Assembly: GCA_963383645.1 (NCBI GenBank)
Contig: OY726559.1
Span: 124,526,221 to 124,590,220, forward strand
Length of the DNA: 64,000 nucleotides
Direction of reading: 5' to 3'
Origin: Muscardinus avellanarius
Lineage: Eukaryota > Chordata > Mammalia > Rodentia > Gliridae
Shown here: positions 54,123 through 64,000 of the stretch, piece by piece
Numbering within the stretch: the first letter of the stretch is position 1
Layout: the number at the start of each line of letters is the position of its first letter
Translations under genes and position numbers: made by a program
Notes under the pieces: model-generated
Database searches by the model: none
The model's input: only the letters and a program-made list of their open reading frames with translations
What the model was told of the DNA's origin: nothing

Positions 54123-54487
54123 TTTTTTTTTTTTTTTTAAGAAAAGAAATCCAGAAATTTTAGAGCTTTTCATGTTCTGTAAAATGAGCTTAATTTTAAA
54201 TTTTAAGGTGTTTAAGTAACTTTGATTCAGTAGGTGGCACTCTTTCCTAGTTTTAACTCAGTCCTAAATTAGAGTTTGAAGGGTTCAGAGTGGAAAGATT
54301 TGATCTGTATGACTGGAATAAAAAAGGTTTCAGTTTGGTCCTCATCTCAATTTTAGTCATTAATTGAAAAATCAAAAAACTGATCAATTAAATTGATTTT
54401 AAGCCAATTAAAATCTCTAAATCTTTACAAATTTTTGTGACATTAGCATAATAGTGACTTATTCTCTACTCAGAGTTAAAAATAAAC
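54123..54487. other. Unassigned AT-rich sequence
   Basis: About 365 bp without a recognised feature. Confidence 0.4.
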
Positions 54488-55345
54488 TGGGTATGATAGT
54501 GCAGATGCTGATGCTTACACTTCTGACACAGGAGGGTCACAGGTTCAAGTCTGGACTCAGCAACTTAGTGAGACCTGTCTCAAAAAATAAAAATAAAGCC
54601 GGGCATGGTGGTACACACTTGTATTCCCAGCATTTGGGAAGCTGAGACAGGAAAATTGCGGTGGCCAGCCTCAGCTATTTAGTGAGGTCCTTTGCAACCC
54701 AGACCCTGTTTCAAAATAAAGAATAAAATATAGGGTTGGGGGGTGGAGCTCAGGGGTAGAATGCCCCTGGGTTCCATCCCTAGTACTGCAAAATAAATAA
54801 TTAAATAAAAATAAAAAGGCCTGGGGATGTAGCTCAGATGTAGGATGGTCTGGGTTAGCTGGGCGTGGTGGCGCATGCTTGTAATCCCTGCACTTGGGAG
54901 GCTTGCAGGTTCGAGGCCAGACTTAGCTGCTTAGTGAGGCCCTCTGTAATTTAATAAGACCCTCTTTATTTATTTATTTTTATTTTTATTTTTTGCGGGT
55001 CTGGGGATGGAACCCAGGGGCATTCAACCTCCGAGCCACACCCCCTGCCCTGTCTTTTTATTCTTTATTTTGAAACAGGGTCTAAGTTACAGAGGGCCTC
55101 ACTAAGTAACTGAAGCTGTCAATCCTCCAGTCTCAGCCTCCCAAATGCTGGGATTACAAGCATGTGCCACCACACCTGGTGTAAGGCCCTCTTTAAAAGG
55201 ATAAGCCGGGTGTGTTGGTGCACGCTTATAATCCCAGCATTTGGGAGGCTGAGACAGGAGGATCAGGTTCATTGACAGCCTTGGTTACTTAGTGAGGCTC
55301 TTTACAACTCAGTAGTGAGATCCTGTTTCAAATAAAGAATAAAAA
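54488..55345. repeat. SINE cluster with a nested minus A2 copy
   Basis: Plus: 54488-54580 (decayed), 54596-54795 (A), dID 54815-54858, left monomer 54858-54966, 55204-55345. The minus A2 insert (54985-55182) is flanked by AAGACCCTCTTTA and AAGGCCCTCTTTA. Confidence 0.8.
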
Positions 55346-55456
55346 AACATGCCCAGCTGTCCTAACTTCTTAATAAGCAAAAACTTGTGGACTTTTTTCC
55401 TTATTACTAACAGAGTTGAACACTTTAGAAATATGGATTTTCAAAATAGTATTGCA

Positions 55457-55970
55457 GCTGGACGTGGTGGCGCACGCTTGTAATCCCCTCACTTGGGAGG
55501 AGGAGATAAGAGGATTGCACAGGTTCAAAGTCAGCCGCGCTGGCTTAAGAGACCCTGTTTCCAAAGAAAAAGTATAAAATAGTTCTGGGAGTATAGTCTG
55601 GAGATAGAAAGGTTTCCAGAAACCCTAGTACCACCAAAATAGCATTGCAAAATCAATCTAAAAGAGCAACATAATGTAAAAAAAAAAAGTTCAGATGTAA
55701 GCCAAGCCTATGTATGATTAACTTTGACCAACTCTATAATAATAGTGGTAATTAACAGGTTAAAGTCTTCTGAAGCCAGGCATAGTGGGCACACTTGTAA
55801 TCCCCGCGCTTGGGAGGCTGAGACAGGAGGATCACACAGGTTCGAAGCCAGCCTCAGCTACTTAGTGAGGTTATCAGTAACTTAGTGAGACCCTGTTTCC
55901 AAAATAAAGTAAAAATAGGTCTGAGAGTATAGCCTGGAGGTAGAAAAGCCCCTGGATTCCACCCTCAGTA
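55457..55970 (+). repeat. Type B SINE and type C SINE
   Basis: 55457-55635, flanked by imperfect AATAGTATTGCA / AATAGCATTGCA, and 55775-55970 with a short CA tail. Confidence 0.85.
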
Positions 55971-56002
55971 CCACACACACACAAAAAAATCTCTTGAAAC
56001 AA

Positions 56003-56116
56003 GGTCTCAAGAAGTTGCAGAGGGTATAATAAAGTTGCTGGGGATGGCCTTGAACCTGGAATTCTATTTTAGCTTCCCAAATACTGGGATTACAAGTCTG
56101 TACCATCAACCCCAGC
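56003..56116 (-). repeat. Left-monomer SINE fragment
   Basis: AAACAAGGTCTCAAGAAGTTGC to CAAGTCTGTACCATC; no dID. Confidence 0.65.
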
Positions 56117-56228
56117 CACACTAAATTATTTCTGAGAATGATTTTCAGTCAATTGGGACTCCTTGGTTGTGATCCTAGACATAAATCACCAATGATGAAT
56201 GTGGCTTTCTTCTTTAATTTTCTATACT

Positions 56229-56229
56229 T

Positions 56230-56268
<39 letters not shown>

Positions 56269-56435
56269 TTTTGGGTAGCACTGGGGTTCCTGGAAGCCCT
56301 TCTACCTCCGGGCTACACTCCCAGACCTATTTTATACTTTTTTGTTTCGGAAACAGGGTCTCTTAAGACAGCGCCATCCTCCTGTCTCCGCCTCCCAAGC
56401 GCGGGGATTACAAGCGTGCGCCACCACGCCTGGCT
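56229..56435 (-). repeat. (TTTA)n and type B SINE with internal deletion
   Basis: (TTTA)n at 56229-56270. The B copy (56275-56435) lacks about 25 nt around the B box: TCTTAAGACAGCGCCATCC replaces the usual CCAGC...GCGCGATCC. Confidence 0.85.
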
Positions 56436-56465
56436 TTATAGTTTTATTTGAAAAAATATGCTCTC

Positions 56466-56660
56466 ACATCCATGCGTGATGGTACATGCCTGTAATCCTA
56501 GTATTTGGGAGGCTGAGACAGGAGCTCGCAGTTTTGAGAACAGCCTAGTAAGTAGTGAAACTCCCATCAATCTAAGCGAGACCTGTTTCAAAATAATAAT
56601 AAAAGAGGTCTTGGGTGTAACTTTGAGGTAAAATGCCCCTGGGTTCAATGTTTATTATCA
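56466..56660 (+). repeat. Old SINE
   Basis: Complete but diverged dimer. Confidence 0.75.
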
Positions 56661-57078
56661 TAAAACAAACAAACCAAAAGCTCTCATAAAACCAGATGTC
56701 CTCAAACATGCCCAGAATTGTCCTGATACCAGAAATATTTCAGGATACCTGAGATTTCAAATGTTCATCTACAAAATTCCTGTCACTCTCTATCCCCTTT
56801 TAAAGCCATAATTTATGTTATCAGTTTTCAGAAATTGGGCCATATAGGTAGTTTTAGTTATTTTTTCCTACTTTTTATTTTTGTGGTTCTGGGAATAGAA
56901 CCCAGGGACAAACTGTGATCTTCCTATCTCAGCCTCCCGAATGCTGGGATTACAAGCATGTGCCACCATGCCCAGCTAGTTTTAGTTATTGATAATTCAA
57001 ATATATCTTGAAAGTTATATTCCAAAGATATTAGAGAAATTTACAGATTGATAAATATTCCTCAAATTTGTCTTTTGA
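56661..57078. other. Unassigned sequence with a deleted SINE
   Basis: The minus SINE at 56882-56980 retains the dID start joined to the left-monomer end, with the middle deleted. Confidence 0.5.
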
Positions 57079-57660
57079 GCTGCGCGTGGTGACATAAGCT
57101 TGTAATCCCTGCGCTTGGGAGGCTGAGACAGGAGGATCGCGCAGGTTCAAAGCCAGCCTCAGCTACTTAGTGAGGCTCTCAGCAACTTAGTGAGACCCTG
57201 TTTCCAAATAAAATATAAAATAAATCTGGGAGTATAGCTCAGAGGTAGAAAGCCTCTGGGTTCCACCCCGAATACCACCAAAAAAAACAAAACAAAACAA
57301 AAAGTGTCTTTTGAGATTGCCTTTAAACTAAATAGCTCCTCAATTTTTCAAAGTCTATGATTCCACTGACTTCAAAGCCATTTAGAAGCAGGAAACGAAG
57401 CTTATTGACATTCTTTCTCTGTCTCTCTCATTTTGCATGTAAAATAATGATTATAGAGTTGAGTGTGGTGGCGCACACTTATCATTTCAGTACTTGGGAG
57501 GCTGAAACAGGAGGATCACAGGTTTGCAAGTTCTCAGTCTCAGTTACTTAGTGAGGCCCTCTAAAACTTAGTGAGACCCTGTTTCAAAGTAAAGAATAAA
57601 AAATAGGGCAGGAGGTGTAGCATGGTGATAGAATGCCCCGGGGTTCAATCTGAAGTAACA
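57079..57660 (+). repeat. Type C SINE and an older SINE
   Basis: 57079-57280 with GGTTCAAAGCC, flanked by TGTCTTTTGAG on both sides (57068 and 57305). 57458-57655 is older with a short CA tail. Confidence 0.85.
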
Positions 57661-57748
57661 CACACACACATACAAATAATAATGGTTATAAAGTACTACA
57701 TATAGTACATAAGCTAAATACAGGCTCTGTTTGTTTGTGTATTTTTGT

Positions 57749-58255
57749 AGTACCCAGGATGGAACCCAGGGGCATTCTACCTCTGAGCTACAACTCCAGC
57801 CCTATTTTTTATTCTTTATTTTAAAACAGGGTCTCACTGAATCGCAAAGGGCCTAAGTAGCTGGGGCTGTCGATGTACTGCGATGCTCCTGTCTCAGCCT
57901 CCTGAATGCTGGGACTACAAGCGAGCATCACCATGCATGGCTTTTGTTTTTAATTTTTTAATTTTTTCTGGTACTGAGGATTGAGCCCAAGTGTGTTCTA
58001 CGTCTCATCTACACCCCCAGCTCCATTTTATTCTTTATTTTGAAATGGTCTCAATAAGTTGTGGAGAGCCAAAGTCGCTGAGGCTAGCCATGAACCTGTG
58101 ATCCTCCTGTCTCAGCCTCCCAAGTTCTGAGATTATAACTGTTCACCAACATACTCATCTATTATTTAATTTATTTTATTTTATTTTATTTTATTGTGGT
58201 ACTGAGGGTTGAACCCAGAGATATTCTACCTCTGAGCTACATCCCCAGCCTTTTT
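57749..58255 (-). repeat. Two SINEs and a dID
   Basis: 57749-57942 (A), 57969-58160 (old), 58197-58255 (dID with (TTTTA)n tail). Confidence 0.8.
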
Positions 58256-58282
58256 TAGTTTTTTTTTTTTTTTTAATAGGGT

Positions 58283-58642
58283 ATCACCAGGCATGGTGGC
58301 TCATGCTTATAACTCCGGTACTTGGGGGGGTAAGACAGGAGGATCACAGGTTCAAGGACAGCCTTGGCAAGTAGTGAGACTCATCAACCTAGGAAGACCC
58401 TGTTTCAAGATAAAAATTAAATAGAACTGGGAGTGTAGCACAGAGATAGAATGCCCCGAGTTCAATTTCCAGTACCAAAACAGTAAATAAATAACTAAAA
58501 CAAAAAAAAACATAAATAAAAACAGAGTCTCACTAGGTTGCTGAGGGTCTTGCTACATTGCTAAGGCTGTCCTCGAACCTGCGATCCTCTTGTCTCAGCC
58601 TCCCAAGTACTGGAATTACAGGCCTGCGCCACTGTGCTCGGC
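58283..58642. repeat. Old SINE (+) and left monomer (-)
   Basis: 58283-58475 plus, 58522-58642 minus. Confidence 0.75.
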
Positions 58643-59336
58643 TGCTAAACAAAATTTTAATGAGCAACTGTACTACTACAGCTGAATCAATTGCTTTGGG
58701 ATCTAGGGCACTTTCAGTTTCAATTTCCAGTGATATTTTGGTAAGTGAATAAGAAAACGAGATGTTGGGAGGCACTGCGTATGTGCACCAGTGTCTCCGA
58801 AGTCCTTTGAGTTCTTTCAAAAGCATCTCTTGTGAGGGAGCACTTGAGTAAACGTCTTCAGCAAATTCGCAAGGTCTGTGCCTCTCAGGCGCTGAGCGTC
58901 CCAGCTTGCTGGAGTTTCCACCTTTTACTTTACTCACAAAGCTGACCACAGAGTTAGTCACAAGCTATTAAAAGTTTGTACAGTTTCAAAGGATGCAATG
59001 GATGCTGGACATCCCAGTGCTACCTTCAGAATTTGGTAATTTGTAGAAAATTTCTTTTTTCCTGTCTATTGAAGGGAGCTCATTGATTCATCTTGGTATT
59101 GAGGAGCTCAAGCTCCTCAAGTTTCTGCCCGGCAGATGTAGACTTTGCTGGCTGTGTCTGCAGGCCAATTTGGTAAACATTATTTTGCTGCAGTTTCAGG
59201 AATGCAGAATTTGGCTTAGAGTATATTTGGATAACCCTGTTCTTTTTACAAGTAAACAAATTAATTTTCAGAGATCTCAAGTAATTTTATTAAGATTAAG
59301 TGTTTGTGGTTTCTTAGTGGCAAAAGTGAGATTAGA
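58643..59336 (-). pseudogene. Coding-like block, possible decayed retrocopy (unidentified)
   Basis: SINE-free block of about 690 bp. Two minus frames look protein-like. One (59280-59080) ends SAGQKLEELELLNTKMNQ. The other (58961 to about 58640) includes FVSKVKGGNSSKLGRS and ISLEIETESALDPKAIDS and then enters the SINE. Stops separate them. I do not recognise the parent, and chance frames cannot be excluded. Confidence 0.35.
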
Positions 59337-59770
59337 AACCAGGTTTGGTGGCACATGCGTGTAATCCCAGCATTCTGGAGGCTGAGACAGGAGGATCATA
59401 GTTCAAGGACAGCCTCAGTTACTTAGTGAGGCCCTTTGCAACTCAGTGAGACCCTGTTTCAAATTAAAGAATAAAAAATAGGAGCGAGGCGTGGTGGCCC
59501 ACGCTTGTAATCCCAGCATTTGGGAGGCAGAGACCAGAGGATCACGGTTCGCGGACAGCCTCAGCTACTTAGTGAGGCCATCCCCAACTTAGTGGGACCC
59601 TATTTCAAAAATAAAGAATAAAAGAAAAAGGGCAGAGGTTGTAGCTTGGAGGTCAAATGCCCCTGGGTTCCATCCCAAACCAGAAAAAAAAAAAAAAAAG
59701 AATAAAAAATAGGACTGGGGTGTAGCTTGGAGGTAGAATGCCCCTGAGTTCCATCCCCAGTTCCACAAAA
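59337..59770 (+). repeat. Type A2 SINE nested in a type A SINE
   Basis: Host left monomer at 59337-59486 and dID at 59712-59770. The A2 insert (59487-59695) is flanked by a perfect AAGAATAAAAAATAGGA. Confidence 0.9.
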
Positions 59771-59929
59771 AAGTAAAAAAAATAAAAAATTAAAAAGTAA
59801 ATTAAATTTAAAGAATTGAGGCTAGAACCTCAATCTTTTTCAGTACTGTTCAATAAATATATTAAATGCTATTTTTCTACCAGAGAAAACTTTCTTTATT
59901 TTAGTGTTTTGGGAGAGACAGGTGTATAT

Positions 59930-60000
59930 ATAAATAATAATAATAATAATAATAATAATAATTGTTATTATTATTATTATTATTGTTGTTATTATTTGGT
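59930..60000. repeat. Palindromic (AAT)n/(ATT)n microsatellite
   Basis: About 10 AAT units followed by TTA/TTG units give an imperfect inverted repeat able to fold back on itself. Confidence 0.9.
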
Positions 60001-60435
60001 TCTGGAGATTGAACCCAGAGGCATATACCTCCAAGTTATGCACCTCTAGCCTGATGTTTTTTCTTTCTTTCCTTCTTTGTCTGTTCTTTGTGGTAGGTAC
60101 TAGGGATTGAACCCAAGGGCATTCTGCCTCTGAGCCACACTTTCAGTCATATTTTTTATTCTTTATTTTGACACAGATTCTCACTAAGTTGTGGAGGGCC
60201 TTACTAAGTAACTGAGGCTGGCATGAGCCTGCCATCCTCCTGTCTCAGTCTCCCAAGTACTGGGATTATAAGCATGGGTCACCATGTCTGGCCCAATTTT
60301 ATTTCTTATTTGGAAACTGCGTCTCACTGGGTTGCTGAGAGCCTTGTTAAGTTACAGAGGCTGATTTGAACCTGTGACCCTCCTGCCTCAGCCTTCCAAG
60401 TACTGGGACTACAAGCGTGCATCATCATGTCTGGC
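60001..60435 (-). repeat. dID and two SINEs
   Basis: dID at 60001-60055, dimer at 60090-60295, left monomer at 60300-60435. Confidence 0.8.
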
Positions 60436-60463
60436 ATATGTATAAATAATAAAAGAGGAGTAT

Positions 60464-60884
60464 AAACTGGGCATGGTTGTGAATTGTAATCCCAGTACTT
60501 GACAGGCTTAGGCAGGTTCAAGGACGGTCAGCAAGTAGTCAGCCTCTCAGCAACCTAATAAGACCCTGTTTTAAAAAAAAAAAATGAGCCGGGCGTGGTG
60601 GTGCACGCTTGTAATCCCTGCGCTTGGGAGGCTGAGACAGGAGGATCACATAGGTTCGAAGCCAGCCTCAGCTACTTAGTGAGGCTCTCAGCAACTTAGT
60701 GAGACCCTGTTTCCAAATAAAATAGAAAATAGGTCTGGGAGTATAGCCCGGAGGTAGAAAGCCTCTGAGTTCCACTCCTAGTACCACAATAAATAAATAA
60801 ATAAATAAATTAAATTAAATAAAACAAAAAACGAAAGTGGGCTGGGTGATATAGCCTCGAGTTAGAATACTCCTGGGTTCAGTT

Positions 60885-60942
<58 letters not shown>

Positions 60943-60950
60943 AAAAAAAA
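60464..60950 (+). repeat. Type C SINE nested in an old SINE with (CA)n tail
   Basis: Host left monomer at 60464-60560 and dID at 60838-60890. C insert at 60589-60785 lies in the host linker A run. (CA)n at 60891-60938. Confidence 0.8.
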
Positions 60951-61004
60951 GTATACACTTAATCAAAGTGAATACAAAGGTAGGAGTGATTATTTTGGAG
61001 AGTA

Positions 61005-61012
61005 TTTTTTTG

Positions 61013-61043
<31 letters not shown>

Positions 61044-61247
61044 GCAGGTCTGGGGATGGAACCCAGGGGCATTTGACCTCCGAGCTACACCCCCTGCCTT
61101 ATTTTTTTTTTTATTCTTTATTTTGAAACAGGGTCTCACTGAGTTGTAGAGGGCCTCACTAAGTAGCAGAGGCTGGCCGCGAACTGCGATCCTCCAGTCT
61201 TAGCCTCCCAAAAGCTGGGATGGCAAGTGTGTGCCACCACGCCCGGC
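61005..61247 (-). repeat. (GTTTT)n and type A2 SINE
   Basis: Pentamer tract at 61007-61042 and a full A2 copy at 61045-61247. Confidence 0.9.
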
Positions 61248-62270
61248 TTTGAAGAGTATTTTGAGACCAAAGGAACAGTAGGTACAAAGGCAGGACAATG
61301 AGAATGGAGACATATCTCGCAGGAAAGGGTGAGACTGGGATTCTCTTGGTCTGTTGAACAAAAAGAGCCAATAGGAAAGCGAGGAGATGGTAATGGAAAT
61401 ATAAGGATGTTCACCGGAAGGAGGAGGCGGAGGAAATGCCATCCAGAGCGATGGGGAGGAAAAGGGGGCCCCTTCCGCTGACACAGGTGAGGAGTGATTG
61501 TGCAGATGGAACCGCGATTGTTAGCTTCAGGGGACAGTGGTGTTGGGGCAATGCTTTCAAAAAAGATCCGGAGAGGTTTGAGACCTCCACTGATATCTAA
61601 GCAGAGGCAGGACAGTATGGTGGAAGCGGTAGTTTGACTTGGCACTGGGGAATCTGGATTTTGAAGGGTTTATTTGTCAGGCCAAGGATTCAGGACTTTT
61701 ACCTTGGGAGTGATGGAGGGTCAGTGAATGATTTTAAGAATGTAGCGTCTCAATTAGTTTCTGCCTTACTCGGACAGTGTTTGAAGGTGGAATTGTTAGT
61801 AGTGTGCCATAAAGGTGGGAACCGACGCTTACAAAGCAGGAAGCTATCATGTGTAATCATGTGAGAGCTACCCCCCCCCCCACACACACACATATGAGCT
61901 GCGTTTATTCCTCCAAACACACTCTGACAGGCCCTGCTGCCTCAGTTGTTCCTCTTTTCTGCCTTGGGCTTCCTGTTTTTGTTTTGTTGCCCACCCTGGC
62001 ATTAAGTCAGCAACTATTTTGATTCTTATCCCTCTACCCAGCCATTTCCAAACCTTTCAAATAGGTAGAGGCCCTGCCTCACACAAGAGGAATCCAGGTC
62101 ATTCAATGGACAAGCCGGAGACTTGCCCCCACTCCAGTTAACAAACCTATTTTCATTTGTACAATCATTTCTTTATCTACTATTTCTTTCCCCATCCAAG
62201 GATCCAAGGTGATTTCTGCCATCTGAACTTTGAATCTTATTTCCTTTACCTCCTGGGGATTTTTTCTTCT
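61248..62270. other. SINE-free 1-kb block with an ancient repeat-like segment
   Basis: Longest stretch without SINEs in the right half of the window. GTCAGGCCAAGGATTCAGGA and TTGGGAGTGATGGAGGGTCA (61676-61730) resemble a conserved ancient mammalian repeat (GCCAAGGAGTTTGGACTTTA...). It holds a C run followed by (CA)n at 61869-61891. No gene recognised. Confidence 0.4.
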
Positions 62271-62480
62271 TTTCTTTTCTTTCTTTCTTTTTTTATTGCG
62301 GGTCTGGGGATGGAACCCAGGGGGCGTTCGACCTCCAAGGTACACCCTCCAGGTCTTTTTTTTTATTCTTTATTTTGAAACCAGGTCTCACTGAGTTGCA
62401 GAGGGCCTCACTAAGTAGCTGAGGCTCCAGTCTCAGCCTCCTGAATGCTGGGGTTACAAGCGTGCGCCACCATGCCCAGC
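62271..62480 (-). repeat. Type A2 SINE with a deletion at the B box
   Basis: 62297-62480. GCTGAGGCTCCAGTCTCAGC shows about 20 nt missing, including the B-box position. Confidence 0.85.
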
Positions 62481-62649
62481 TCATCCTGGGGATTTTTCTA
62501 CAATGGCATTCCTCTATTTTCATTATCTTTCCCTTCTGCCTCTTTCACTTCAACATACCAAGAGGATTCAAGTCTTACCTTTTCTTGACTCCAAATCGTC
62601 CTAGACACATGTCTTCCTTTTTGTCCATTTACTATCAATTTCATGAAAT

Positions 62650-62930
62650 AAATGGTACTGAACTGCGATCCTCTGGTCCCAGCTCCCTGAATTCTGGGAT
62701 TACAAGTATGCACCACCACACCCGGCTTTTAATAGTTTTTTATAGTGTGTGTGTGGTTCTGGGGACAAAGAAGCCCAGGGGCATTCTACCTCCAAGCTAC
62801 ATCCCCAGCTCTATTTTTTATTCTGAAACAAGGTCTTACTAAGTAGCTGAGACTGTCCACAAACAGATCTTCCTGTCATAGTCTCCCAAACGCTGGGATC
62901 ACAAGCATGCGCCACCACGCCCGGTTTAGC
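62650..62930 (-). repeat. Left-monomer fragment and an old SINE
   Basis: 62650-62727 and 62745-62928, the latter with TCTGGGGACAAAGAAGCCC in its right monomer. Confidence 0.7.
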
Positions 62931-62939
62931 TTTCTATAG

Positions 62940-63305
62940 TTTTAAGTTCATTTTGGTGCACTCTTGTAATCCTAGTTCTTGGAAGGCTGAGACAGGAGGA
63001 TTATAAATTCCAGTTCAGTCCCAGCAATTTACTGAGACCCTGTTTCAAAATAAGAAATAAAAACCCAGGTGTGGTGGCACATGCCTATAATCCCAGTTTT
63101 TGGGAGGCTAAGACAAGGAGGATCATAGTTGAAGGCCAGATTTGGCAATGTAGTGGGGTCTTCCCCAACTTAGTGAGACCTTGTTTCCAAATAAAAAATA
63201 AAATAGGGCTGAGAGTGCAGCTCAGAGGTAGGATATTACCGGTTGCATCCCTAGAATCAATCTCTCTCTGTCCCTGTCTCTCTCTCTCTCTCTCTCACAC
63301 ACACA

Positions 63306-63344
<39 letters not shown>

Positions 63345-63400
63345 AAGGGCTTGGGTGTAGTTTGGGAGTAAAATGCCCCTGGATTCAATTTCCAGTACCA
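62940..63400 (+). repeat. Two SINEs, microsatellites and an extra dID
   Basis: 62940-63060 (left monomer), 63064-63260 (dimer), (CT)n/(CA)n at 63262-63304, (AAAT)n at 63305-63344, extra dID at 63345-63400. Confidence 0.8.
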
Positions 63401-63416
63401 AGAGGTCAGAAAAAAG

Positions 63417-63584
63417 CTAGAAATGGTGGTGCATGCTTTTAATTATAGTTCTTTGGGAGGTTGAGACAGGAGGATGGCGCAGGTTCAAAGCCAGACTCCC
63501 TGGCTTAAGAGACCCTGTTTCCAAATAAAAGTAGGTGTCTGAAAGTATAACCCAGAGGAAGAAGGGTTTCCAGGAACCCCAGTA

Positions 63585-63638
<54 letters not shown>

Positions 63639-63855
63639 CAGAAATGAAAGTCCTCCTTAAAAAAAACTAAGCTAAGCCGGGTATGGTGGCGCACGCTTGT
63701 AATCCCCGCACTTGGGAGGTTGAGACAGGAGGATCACGCAGGTTCGAAGCCAGCCGCGCTGGCTTAAGAGACCCTGTTTCCAAATAAAAAAATATAAAAT
63801 TGGTCTGGGAGTGTAGCCCAGAGGTAGAAGGGCTTCCAGGTACCCCAGTACCACA
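63417..63855 (+). repeat. Two type B SINEs, the first with (CA)n tail
   Basis: 63417-63583 with (CA)n at 63584-63636, and 63675-63855 near consensus (GGTTCGAAGCCAGCCGCGC). Confidence 0.9.
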
Positions 63856-63892
63856 AAAAAACAAAAAAAACAACTAAGCTAAGACAAGGCAC

Positions 63893-64000
63893 TTTGTAAC
63901 TCAGTGAGACCCTGTTTCAAAAATAAAAAGCCGGGAGTGGTGACATATGCTTGTAATCCCAGCATTCACGGTTTGCGGGCAGCCTCAGCTACTTAGGGAG
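63893..64000 (+). repeat. Linker fragment and type A SINE cut by the window edge
   Basis: 63893-63925 is a linker fragment (ACTCAGTGAGACCC). A left monomer with a shortened middle starts at 63929 and runs off the end. Confidence 0.75.

Noticed and set aside
61136..61645. 169-codon minus frame
   Set aside because: Its C-terminal third is SINE and the rest resembles no protein. The block seems to contain an ancient repeat.
2953..64000. CRISPR array or bacterial-type system
   Set aside because: The direct repeats are SINE-derived or simple repeats with irregular spacing, and the DNA is mammalian.
59080..64000. RNF111 exons, expected upstream of SLTM by human synteny
   Set aside because: I saw no match to the RNF111 N-terminus or to a second CpG island. 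The gene probably starts beyond the window.

Overview
This is mammalian nuclear DNA. Two exons of SLTM (SAFB-like transcription modulator) lie at the left edge on the minus strand. To their right are about 60 kb of intergenic DNA saturated with one type of SINE. Each SINE has a 7SL/B1-like left monomer (GGTGGCGCACGCTTGTAATCC...), an A-rich linker and a tRNA/ID-like right monomer. This is the B1-dID architecture known from dormice, squirrels, beavers and other non-murid rodents. The copies differ from the ground-squirrel consensus as I remember it, so a dormouse (Gliridae) or another non-murid rodent is the best guess; the species is not proven. Layout: SLTM intron 2, exon 2, intron 1 and exon 1 occupy about 1-2047. 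A CpG-island promoter with a 43-bp GC-box minisatellite covers about 1600-2900. From 3 kb to 64 kb I found no intact protein-coding gene. I counted by eye roughly 150 SINE segments, many nested, together with old L1 fragments, LTRs, two recognisable retrocopies and many microsatellites growing from SINE tails. SINE names used below: type A has a right monomer like GCCCCTGGGTTCCATCCCC and a left monomer with GGTTCGCGGACAGCC. Type A2 is a variant with AGGGCAGGGG and ...CCCCAGACCC. Type B has TTAAGAGACCCTGTTTCC and GGGCTTCCAGGAACCCC. Type C has GAGGCTCTCAGCAACTTAG and AAAGCCTCTGGGTTCCACC. 'dID' means the right monomer alone. Main non-SINE items are: a processed retrocopy of a CPHX/CPHXL-like homeobox gene (about 51.58-52.70 kb, minus) with poly(A), target-site duplication and a broken homeodomain frame; an ATP5PD (ATP synthase subunit d) retro-fragment fused to a truncated SINE (29.06-29.26 kb); a solo class-II-type LTR with TG...CA ends and a 6-bp duplication (33.61-33.99 kb); two related minus-strand LTR-like elements (25.3 and 49.7 kb), the first with three diverged tandem units; an inverted L1 junction that looks like twin priming (32.7-33.6 kb); and a dismantled minus-strand L1 with recognisable ORF1 and ORF2 endonuclease (about 35.9-42.6 kb). 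The interesting biology here is retrotransposition: chimeric trimeric SINEs, serial insertion at one target site, and SINEs inserting into the A-rich linkers of other SINEs.
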